Positions 6,009 through 12,134 of a DNA stretch of 13,434 nucleotides are shown here, in pieces. Every line of letters starts with the position of its first letter. Within the stretch, counting starts at the first letter, position 1. The DNA comes from an uncultured Fibrobacterota bacterium. Lineage in GTDB: Bacteria; Fibrobacterota; Chitinivibrionia; Chitinivibrionales; Chitinispirillaceae. A program made the position numbers and the translations under genes. The notes beneath the pieces are model-generated. The model saw only the letters and a program-made list of their open reading frames with translations. It was not told where the DNA came from and made no database searches. The stretch spans positions 1 to 13,434 of the forward strand of contig CAISVC010000130.1 of assembly GCA_903888815.1 (NCBI GenBank), given 5' to 3'.

Positions 6009-6330
6009 CGGGCTGTTTCTTGCCGCGCTCTGCTGCTGCTTTTGCATGTGCGGGGGAAATGCATTCATCAAAAAAAGTCCTGACCAAATTGACAAGTATC
6101 TCCAGGACCATCCCGACCTGCCGGTGACCGATAAAAACTGCCTCGAAGACGGCCGTTTCGAAATCGGTATTCTCCAGGAAACGGTGCTTTTCCTTCTGGG
6201 TGAACCGGAACGGAAAGAGATCGTCAAGCAGAAATGGGCGACGCAGCAGAATTGGATTTACCATAAAGGGGGCAAGAAAACCTTTATTATCGAAGATAAA
6301 CATGTGGTCGGCATTCTTGAAAACAAATAG
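5989..6330 (+). CDS. Small exported protein, putative lipoprotein, BamE/SmpA-like pattern
   Basis: 113 residues. The start at 5989 is chosen for a strong AGGAGGA site 8 nt upstream and because it opens directly into a signal peptide (MRLKMVNGLFLAALCCCF). The signal is unusually rich in Cys (C15-17, C19, C21); one may be the lipidated residue, though none has a textbook lipobox. The mature part has FEIGILQETVLFLLGEPE, WIYHKGGKK and FIIEDKHVVGIL, an order (helix, G-x-P, W-x-Y, strand, strand) reminiscent of BamE/SmpA-type outer-membrane lipoproteins. That resemblance is inference. It overlaps the STAS gene and is followed by a strong terminator, so the two probably form one transcript. Confidence 0.75.
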   Translation: MRLKMVNGLFLAALCCCFCMCGGNAFIKKSPDQIDKYLQDHPDLPVTDKNCLEDGRFEIGILQETVLFLLGEPERKEIVKQKWATQQNWIYHKGGKKTFIIEDKHVVGILENK

Positions 6331-6354
6331 CGGCCATAGCCATTCTGATAACTG

Positions 6355-6385
6355 AGGGGCGGGAACCATCTCGCCCTTTTATTTT
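6355..6385 (+). terminator. Intrinsic terminator of the STAS/lipoprotein transcript
   Basis: An 8-bp stem, GGGCGGGA (6357-6364) with TCTCGCCC (6369-6376, one G-U pair) and loop ACCA, is followed at once by TTTTATTTT. The ATG of the next gene is only about 10 nt beyond the T-rich tail. Confidence 0.8.
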
Positions 6386-6395
6386 AGCATCCACC

Positions 6396-6986
6396 ATGCA
6401 CACCCTCGACATTCTCTTTATCATTGCAGCTTTCTTTTTCGTCATTATCGGAATCCGCAGGGGCCTTATCGGCGAGCTTTTCCGGCTCACCGCGCTCGTT
6501 CTCGGGTTTTTCGTCGCCTTTCTGTATTATCCTGAGATAGCAAACCTCTGCCGTTTTAAACCGGCCTATCTTCAAAATGCTGTGGCCTTCACGCTCATTT
6601 TCCTTATTGTCGCGCTCGCGGTCATCGGCATTGGATGGCTGTTGAAAAAAATCGTTCACCTGACACCGCTGGGATGGGTCGACGGCTTTTTCGGCGGGGT
6701 CATCGGCTTTTTAAAGACCGTCCTTATTTTCTGGGTCATCTGTCTCTCCCTGGCCGTATTTCCTCCGGGCAGTTTCATCCTGCGTCTGCATCGCTCCCTG
6801 GTTTTTCAAACGTATAAAAAACTTCCTCCAGGCATGAAGCTCTCCGGCGTTGCCGGAGTGCGGAATCTGTTTAAGAAAAACATTGAAAAGGACGTAACGC
6901 AAAAGCTGACGAAAACACAGCAGCAGGCGGAACAATTGAAGAAAAAAGCGGACTCCTCGAAAACGACAGGTTACAAACACCGGTAG
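6396..6986 (+). CDS. CvpA-family membrane protein
   Basis: 196 residues with four predicted membrane segments (about 4-22, 28-46, 62-83, 100-122) and a basic Lys/Gln-rich C-terminal tail (155-196), probably cytosolic and helical. The layout HTLDILFIIAAFFFVIIGIRRGLIGELFRL, then GWVDGFFGGVIGFLKTVLIFWVI, is that of the CvpA family, named after a protein needed for colicin V production in E. coli; the general biochemical role is not settled. The start matches the family N-terminus but has no Shine-Dalgarno and sits right behind a terminator, so it may be read from a leaderless transcript. The next gene begins 6 bp after its stop. Confidence 0.8.
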   Translation: MHTLDILFIIAAFFFVIIGIRRGLIGELFRLTALVLGFFVAFLYYPEIANLCRFKPAYLQNAVAFTLIFLIVALAVIGIGWLLKKIVHLTPLGWVDGFFGGVIGFLKTVLIFWVICLSLAVFPPGSFILRLHRSLVFQTYKKLPPGMKLSGVAGVRNLFKKNIEKDVTQKLTKTQQQAEQLKKKADSSKTTGYKHR

Positions 6987-6992
6987 CGGCCC

Positions 6993-7808
6993 ATGGAATT
7001 CATATATTCAATATTTGTTGTCTGTTTCGGGCTTATTCTGGGCTCTTTTTTCAACGTGCTGATCTGGCGTCTTCCCCGTCATGAATCGATTGTCAGACCG
7101 CCGTCGCACTGCCCCCGCTGCAACCGGCCGATCCGCCCCTGGGAGAATATTCCGGTGGCAAGTTATCTGCTGCTGGGCGGGAAATGCAAAGGCTGCGGAC
7201 AGAAAATTTCCCTTCTGTACCCGTTTGTTGAGCTCGCGACCGCCGGCACATCGCTTCTTCTGTGGCATACGGTCGCGGCCTCCTGTTCGTCAAACTGGTT
7301 TCACAACGTCCATCTTGCGCTCCAGTGTTTCACGCTCCTGCTCATGATCCCGGTCACCGTGATCGATATACGCCACCTCATCATCCCGGACGCGATCACC
7401 CTTCCCCTGCTCGGCGCCGCCCTTGTCGTTTCCTTTTTTCCCGGCGACACCACGCCGTTTCAGTCGGTCGCTGGCGGCATTGTCGGCGGTGGGACGCTTT
7501 TTGGCATCGGCTGGCTCGGTAAAATTATTTTTCGTAAAGATGCCATGGGCTGGGGCGACATCATGCTCCTTGCCGCGGTCGGCGCGCTGTGGGGACCGAA
7601 GGTTGCGCTCCTGACCTTCTTTTTCGGTTCCCTGACCGCGACGCTCGGCGCCATCATCCTTGCGCTGCTGCACCGGCTCAATGCGGACCACTACATCCCG
7701 TTCGGCCCGTTTCTCGCCCTGGGCCTGTGGGTTGCGGTGCTTGCGGGCGACCTTCTTGTGACGTCGTATATGAAATTCGTATCCGGACTCTTTTTCGGCG
7801 GCTATTAG
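6993..7808 (+). CDS. Type IV prepilin / pseudopilin leader peptidase
   Basis: 271-residue inner-membrane aspartic protease that removes leader peptides from type IV pilins or type II secretion pseudopilins and usually N-methylates the new N-terminus (PilD/GspO family). N-terminal GSFFNVLIWRLPR (17-29) is a family hallmark. Two zinc-type pairs, CPRC (40-43) and CKGC (65-68), frame the cytosolic methyltransferase region. Catalytic aspartates are predicted at D125 (VTVIDIRHLIIPD) and D189 (GWGDIMLLAAVGA, usually GxGDxKL; here Met replaces Lys). Six to eight hydrophobic segments follow. IPFGPFLALG near the end is also typical. No pilus genes are in view, so the substrate is unknown. Confidence 0.92.
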   Translation: MEFIYSIFVVCFGLILGSFFNVLIWRLPRHESIVRPPSHCPRCNRPIRPWENIPVASYLLLGGKCKGCGQKISLLYPFVELATAGTSLLLWHTVAASCSSNWFHNVHLALQCFTLLLMIPVTVIDIRHLIIPDAITLPLLGAALVVSFFPGDTTPFQSVAGGIVGGGTLFGIGWLGKIIFRKDAMGWGDIMLLAAVGALWGPKVALLTFFFGSLTATLGAIILALLHRLNADHYIPFGPFLALGLWVAVLAGDLLVTSYMKFVSGLFFGGY

Positions 7809-7823
7809 CCCTTGCAGGGAAGT

Positions 7824-8669
7824 ATGAAAAAACTTTTGAATTTTCTCAAAATGGAAGGCTTGGGTAATGATTTTATCGTTACCCATGAAGTCAGTTTGCC
7901 ATTGCCGTTCCGGATTGCACAGCAGGCGGCCGTACTCTGCGACCGGCGGCGCAGCATCGGCGCCGACGGCCTTATTCTGATCCTGCCTTCAATAACCGCT
8001 GATTTCCAAATGAGAATTTTCAACAGCGACGGCAGTGAGGCTGAAATGTGCGGCAACGGTATCCGCTGCTGCGCAGTATACGTGAAAAAACTGAGGCTGT
8101 CGGTAAAACGGTCCCTTTCGTTTGAAACCGGCGCAGGCAGTATAGCCACCGAATTGACCAGAAATGGACTTGTCCGCGTCACGATGGGCAGGCCGGTCCT
8201 CTCGGCTCCGCAGATCCCGACCATGAAAATTGCAGGAACGGTCATCATGGAAGATCTGCCTGTTGATGACAGGCTGTTCAAGGTCACGGCAGTTTCCATG
8301 GGGAATCCGCACGCCGTAATCTATGACGACCATCTGACCGACGAACTGGTGCATGCGTGGGGAAAGAAAATCGAGATCCATCCTTTTTTTCCTAAAAAAA
8401 CCAATGTCGAATTCGTAAAAGTCCTGTCGCAGAATGAAATCCGCATGCGGGTGTGGGAACGCGGATGCGGAGAAACACTCGCCTGCGGCACAGGCGCCTG
8501 CGCGAGCGTGGTGGCAGGCATTATAAACAAGCTGCACGGCAACAAAGTCACCGTCCACCTGCCCGGCGGTGACCTTTTCGTGGAATGGAACGGGAAAGAA
8601 ACTAGTCCGGTCTACATGACCGGCCCTGCTAAAATAGTATTCAAAGGAAGCGTGGAAATTATACTGTAA
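7824..8669 (+). CDS. dapF: Diaminopimelate epimerase
   Basis: 281 residues, cytosolic and cofactor-independent; interconverts LL- and meso-diaminopimelate for peptidoglycan and lysine. The two catalytic cysteines are clear: C76 in EMCGNGIRC and C221 in GCGETLACGTGACAS. Also present are MEGLGNDF (10-17), RRSIGADGL (42-50), NSDGSEAEMC and MGNPHAV (159-165). The ATG at 7824 gives MKKLLNFLKMEGLGND, which fits the family; AGGGA lies 3 nt upstream, a little close. An in-frame TTG at 7812 is less likely. It follows the prepilin peptidase by 15 bp and is probably co-transcribed. No convincing terminator follows directly; the repeat-rich region 8670-9044 comes next. Confidence 0.95.
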   Translation: MKKLLNFLKMEGLGNDFIVTHEVSLPLPFRIAQQAAVLCDRRRSIGADGLILILPSITADFQMRIFNSDGSEAEMCGNGIRCCAVYVKKLRLSVKRSLSFETGAGSIATELTRNGLVRVTMGRPVLSAPQIPTMKIAGTVIMEDLPVDDRLFKVTAVSMGNPHAVIYDDHLTDELVHAWGKKIEIHPFFPKKTNVEFVKVLSQNEIRMRVWERGCGETLACGTGACASVVAGIINKLHGNKVTVHLPGGDLFVEWNGKETSPVYMTGPAKIVFKGSVEIIL

Positions 8670-8710
8670 ATCATAACGAATATTTTTTCTTCTGCTAAAG
8701 GCTTTCGATT

Positions 8711-8796
8711 GGGTAGGGGGTGGGCACCATTGTGCCTGCCTCGCCGAAGCGGCTACGCGCAGGCAGGCTGAAACGATTGTCGTTTTACCCCCACCC
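8711..8796. repeat. MITE/REP-like palindromic element, second copy
   Basis: The core 8735-8767 is identical over 33 bp to 2070-2102 in pdxA. Outer arms GGGTAGGGGGT (8711-8721) and ACCCCCACCC (8787-8796) pair with one bulged base, so the overall size (about 86 bp) and plan match the pdxA copy although the arms differ in sequence. A side hairpin AAACGA/TCGTTT with loop TTG lies at 8771-8785. Confidence 0.7.
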
Positions 8797-8920
8797 TCAA
8801 GTCTCAGTGAAGTTGAATCAAAAAAGGATACTAATGGTAGGATGATCCCGCGCCCCTACGAAAAATCTCTCTTTTTCTGTTCTTTTGTTAACTCTCGTTA
8901 TTCTTGATCTGTTTTTTGGT

Positions 8921-9017
8921 GTAGGGGTCTTAGGGGCGGAGCCCCTAGGTGAGGGGGTAGCGAAAGACACCGCAGGCCGAAGGCCGAGGAGGCTGAAGCG
9001 AGGGGGAGACTTCCCCC
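8921..9017. repeat. GC-rich multi-hairpin element
   Basis: Three stems in about 100 bp: TAGGGGC/GCCCCTA with loop GGA (8931-8947), GGCC/GGCC with loop GAA (8975-8985) and GGGGGA/TCCCCC with loop GACT (9002-9017). A GGGGG run at 8953-8957 could pair with the last CCCCC instead. It may be a dispersed extragenic repeat or a structured RNA. A short minus-strand reading frame across it looks non-coding. Confidence 0.5.
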
Positions 9018-9036
9018 ACAATCAATTTTTATTTTA
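9002..9036 (+). terminator. Possible terminator at the end of the dapF-side transcript
   Basis: Stem GGGGGA/TCCCCC (9002-9017) followed 8 nt later by a T-rich tract (9026-9036). The gap between stem and T run makes it suboptimal. It would act on plus-strand reads heading toward oppF. Confidence 0.35.
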
Positions 9037-9044
9037 ATTTAGAA

Positions 9045-10100
9045 TTACACCAGCAAGCACGCATGCAAATGACTCGGATTATCGCGCAGCGGTTTAAGTT
9101 TCGGGGTTTCCTTCATACATCGCGTGACAATCCTGACCTTTTCTCCCCCGCTTTGTATTAATGAAGTATCGCTGTTCCCGAGTTTCTGCGCGGCTTCGCG
9201 CGTAAAAGGACAGCGCGGGTGAAACGCACAGCCTGATGGCGGATTCACCGGCGACGGGGTCTCGCCGGGCAGGCGCAGCCGGACAGTTTTGCTTCCCGGA
9301 TCCGGCACCGGAATGGCGGAAAGCAGGGCCCTTGTATAGGGATGGATAGGTCGCGCGTACAGGGAATCCCTATCAGCCTTTTCCACAATCCTGCCGAGGT
9401 ACATGACCGCGACCTCGTCCGCGAAATGCTCCACCACCGCAAGATTGTGCGCGATAAACAGGTAGGCGATGCCGAACTCCTTTTGCAGATCGTCAAGCAG
9501 ATTGAGTATCTGCGCCTGAATCGAAACATCCAGCGCGCTGACCGGCTCGTCGCATACGATAAAGTCCGGACGGCTTGCCAGCGCCCGCGCAATGCCGATA
9601 CGCTGGCGCTGGCCACCTGAAAATTCATGGGGGTACCGGTTCATGTAATGGCGCGAAAGCCCGACACGTTCCAGAAGTTCGCCGACCCGATTTTTCCGCT
9701 GCTGCCGTGATAATGAGCTGTGCGCCATGAGCGGTTCGCCGACAATGCCGGCAATGGTCATGCGCGGATTAAGCGAACTCATGGGATCCTGAAAAATGAT
9801 CTGCATGCGTCTGCGCAGGCCGCGCCATTGTCCGGGAGTGAGCGAGAAGAGATCAATGCCGTCAAATACCGCCCTCCCGCCGGTCGCCGGAATCAGGCCG
9901 AGGATGCTCCGGCCCACGGTTGTTTTCCCGGATCCGCTTTCGCCGACGAGTCCCAGGGTTTTCCCTTGAGCAATAGTAAAGTCCACCCCGTCGACGGCAC
10001 GGACATGCTTTTTCGCGGAAAACAGCCCGCCACCGCGGACTTCGAACCATGTCGTGAGGCCGGTTACGGAAAGCAGCGGTTGTGCGGATGCGTTGTTCAT
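9045..10100 (-). CDS. oppF: Oligopeptide/dipeptide ABC transporter ATP-binding protein (second ATPase)
   Basis: 351-residue cytosolic ATPase that, with OppD, powers peptide import through OppB/OppC. Walker A GESGSGKT (53-60), Q-loop Q104 in IIFQDPMSSLNP, signature SGGQ (161-164), Walker B IVCDE (181-185) and switch His218 (IAHNL) are all intact. The C-terminal oligopeptide-transporter extension includes HPYTRALLSAIP (253-264) and GCAFHPRC (290-297). The start at 10100 is chosen because its ATG overlaps the oppD stop as ATGA; a longer in-frame start at 10208 would lie inside oppD. C291, C297 and C328 are kept, but the usual third cysteine of the C-terminal four-Cys cluster is absent. It is the last gene of the operon. 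Confidence 0.93.
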   Translation of the reverse strand: MNNASAQPLLSVTGLTTWFEVRGGGLFSAKKHVRAVDGVDFTIAQGKTLGLVGESGSGKTTVGRSILGLIPATGGRAVFDGIDLFSLTPGQWRGLRRRMQIIFQDPMSSLNPRMTIAGIVGEPLMAHSSLSRQQRKNRVGELLERVGLSRHYMNRYPHEFSGGQRQRIGIARALASRPDFIVCDEPVSALDVSIQAQILNLLDDLQKEFGIAYLFIAHNLAVVEHFADEVAVMYLGRIVEKADRDSLYARPIHPYTRALLSAIPVPDPGSKTVRLRLPGETPSPVNPPSGCAFHPRCPFTREAAQKLGNSDTSLIQSGGEKVRIVTRCMKETPKLKPLRDNPSHLHACLLV

Positions 10101-11164
10101 AATGCCGACGGATCGGTCTCCTTCGCTTCTGCAAAGCCCGGACACTCCCAGCATGAACACCAATGGGTTCTGCCGATTTCCCTGAGCGCAGGCATTTCCG
10201 CGGCGCACCGTTTAAGCACTCTTATTATTTCCGTACCGGTATCGACCTCGACCGTTTCTTTTGCATCTGCACCCTGCGCACGCTGTTTTGCCAGAAAACA
10301 GCGGGGGTGATAGGTGCAGCCGGAAGGAAATTCGAGCGGGTTCGGCACGCTGCCGGGGATTGTTTCGAGCCGGTCCTTTTTGGCGCCGAGCCGCGGCAGC
10401 GACCTGAACAGGCTCTGCGTATACGGATGCTGCGGCCGGCCGAACAGCGTCTTTACATCGGCGATTTCGGCCATGCGGGAGGCGTACATGACGCCGACCG
10501 TGTCCGCGGTCTCTGCAACCACGCCAAGATCGTGCGTGATGAGCAGAATACTCAGCTTTTCCGTACGCTGCAGTTCCTTGATAAGGTCAAGAATCTGTGC
10601 TTGTATGGTCACGTCGAGCGCCGTGGTCGGTTCGTCGGCAATGAGGAGCGCCGGGTTGCACGAAAGCGCGGCAGCGATCATTACGCGCTGCTGCATGCCG
10701 CCCGACATCTGGTGCGGATATTCATGAAACCTGCGTTCAGGGTCGGGAATGCCGACTTTCGCAAGCAGGGAAACCGCCAGTTGCCGCGCCCTGAAGCCGG
10801 ACAGCCCGCGGTGGAGCTCAATCGCTTCCACGATCTGGTTGCCGCAGGTGAACACCGGGTTGAGCGAGGACATGGGCTCCTGAAAGATCATGCTGATCCG
10901 GCCGCCGCGCACCTCGCGCATCCGGCGCTCGGACAGACCTAAAAGGTCTGTCCCGTCAAGCATAATTTTTCCTGCAGCGATTCTCCCGGGCGGGCAGGCG
11001 ATCAGGCGCATGATCGACAGCGCCGTGATGCTCTTGCCGCAGCCGCTCTCTCCTACCAGGGCGAAAAGCTGACCTTTGTCAATACGGAAGCTGACACCGT
11101 CCACTGCCCGGACAATGCCGTCCTCGGTATCGAAATATGTTTTAAGGTTCTGTACTTTTAACAT
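10097..11164 (-). CDS. oppD: Oligopeptide/dipeptide ABC transporter ATP-binding protein (first ATPase)
   Basis: 355 residues from the ATG at 11164, which matches the family start (MLKVQNLKTYF); a GTG at 11194 would add 10 residues and neither has a strong ribosome site. Walker A GESGCGKS (38-45), Q95 in IFQEPMSSLNP, signature SGGMQ (154-158), Walker B LLIADE (173-178) and H211 (ITHDLG) are intact. The C-terminal extension has HPYTQSLFRSLP (246-257) and GCTYHPRC (282-289). C283, C289 and C320 remain of the usual four-Cys cluster. A further tail contains HWCSCWEC (335-341), three closely spaced cysteines not usual in the family. It lies 64 bp after oppC and overlaps oppF by ATGA. Confidence 0.93.
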   Translation of the reverse strand: MLKVQNLKTYFDTEDGIVRAVDGVSFRIDKGQLFALVGESGCGKSITALSIMRLIACPPGRIAAGKIMLDGTDLLGLSERRMREVRGGRISMIFQEPMSSLNPVFTCGNQIVEAIELHRGLSGFRARQLAVSLLAKVGIPDPERRFHEYPHQMSGGMQQRVMIAAALSCNPALLIADEPTTALDVTIQAQILDLIKELQRTEKLSILLITHDLGVVAETADTVGVMYASRMAEIADVKTLFGRPQHPYTQSLFRSLPRLGAKKDRLETIPGSVPNPLEFPSGCTYHPRCFLAKQRAQGADAKETVEVDTGTEIIRVLKRCAAEMPALREIGRTHWCSCWECPGFAEAKETDPSAL

Positions 11165-11228
11165 TCCGTCAGTTTCTTTTCCAGAAAAACTCACCCCGGC
11201 GAAAAAGACAGGAGTGTAATTACAAATT

Positions 11229-12134
11229 TCATTTCAATTTCGGGTCGAGTGCGTCCCGCAGCCGGTCGCCGAAAATATTCCACGCAAGCACAATGATGAA
11301 CATCGCCGTGACCGCAGAAGCAAGCTCCCACCAGCGGCCCACCACGAGGTCCATGCGCGCTTCGTTGATCATCTTTCCCCAGCTCGGCAGGTTCTGAACG
11401 CCGAGATTCAGAAAGCTCAGCATGACTTCGGCGCTGATCGCGCCCACGAACCCGAGCGAAAAATTGATGATCGCGATGTGAAAAACGTTGGGCAGCACAT
11501 GGCGCATAAGTATCGCGAAATCGCTGCGGCCCGAGGCGCGCGCGGCAAGCACAAAGTCGAGTTCCTTGATCTTCATGGTCTCGGCGCGCACAAGCCTGCA
11601 GGTAGAGATCCAACTGATAAGCCCGAGCGCAAGATACACGCCCGCCATGCCGCTTAAATCGATTTCACAGATGCTGCCGCTGAAAATCTTTCTATCCGCA
11701 AAAGCGAATTTCAACGCAATGAGCAGGATAATGCCCGGAATGCTGGCAACCGTCGTGTAGAACCAGACGATGATATCGTCGATCCTGCGGCCGAAGTAAC
11801 CGGCAAACGCGCCGAGCAGGAGCCCCAACGGTATCGCAATGATATTGGCCATGAAGCCCACGGTCATTGACACATGCGCGCCAAGGAGCGTTTTCTGCAG
11901 CACCGACCTGCCCAGGCCGTCGGTCCCGAGCAGGAACTGCGCCGAGGGCGGAGCATTCCGGAGTTCGTAGTTGTGGCTCGCATCCCAGTGCGAGAGCATT
12001 ATGGGGCTTATCACCGCAATCACGATATACACGGCGATCACGGCCAGACAGGCGATGGCCACCGGATCCCGCCGCAGCCGTGCCGCCGCATTGCCCCACA
12101 GGCTTCGTCCCGCTGCTGTTGTTTTCGTTTTCAT
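11229..12134 (-). CDS. oppC: Oligopeptide/dipeptide ABC transporter permease, OppC/DppC type
   Basis: 301-residue inner-membrane permease with about six transmembrane segments (roughly 26-46, 87-115, 122-145, 164-180, 217-240, 271-288). Family marks are FLLGTDGLGRSVL (67-79) after the first periplasmic loop and the EAA coupling loop ELDFVLAARASG...RHVLPNV (191-217) that docks on the ATPases. Length is normal. The ATG at 12134 overlaps the oppB stop as ATGA, so translation is coupled. It works with oppB, oppD and oppF; the substrate-binding protein is not in the window. Confidence 0.93.
   Translation of the reverse strand: MKTKTTAAGRSLWGNAAARLRRDPVAIACLAVIAVYIVIAVISPIMLSHWDASHNYELRNAPPSAQFLLGTDGLGRSVLQKTLLGAHVSMTVGFMANIIAIPLGLLLGAFAGYFGRRIDDIIVWFYTTVASIPGIILLIALKFAFADRKIFSGSICEIDLSGMAGVYLALGLISWISTCRLVRAETMKIKELDFVLAARASGRSDFAILMRHVLPNVFHIAIINFSLGFVGAISAEVMLSFLNLGVQNLPSWGKMINEARMDLVVGRWWELASAVTAMFIIVLAWNIFGDRLRDALDPKLK

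Larger units (their letters stand above)
8670..9044. other. Repeat-rich intergenic region between convergent dapF and oppF
   Basis: 375 bp with no credible gene. It holds a second copy of the pdxA-type palindromic element (8711-8796), a short remnant-like inverted repeat GTAGG/CCTAC (8837-8841/8855-8859), an AT-rich stretch, and a GC-rich multi-hairpin block (8921-9017) ending in a stem followed by a T-rich tail. Confidence 0.7.

Noticed and set aside
7290..7886. 198-codon minus-strand open frame opposite the prepilin peptidase and dapF
   Set aside because: Highly charged, low-complexity translation antisense to two conserved genes; no independent support.
8818..9021. Minus-strand open frame of 67 codons across the repeat-rich intergenic region
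   Set aside because: It runs through hairpin repeats, is Pro/Arg/Ser-rich with no family features and no convincing ribosome site; most likely a by-product of repeat composition.
10101..10208. Extension of oppF to 10208
   Set aside because: It lies inside oppD and has no family similarity; the ATGA overlap at 10097-10100 is the natural start.
9720..10942. Long plus-strand open frames opposite oppF and oppD
   Set aside because: Antisense shadows of conserved ABC ATPases with no signals of their own.
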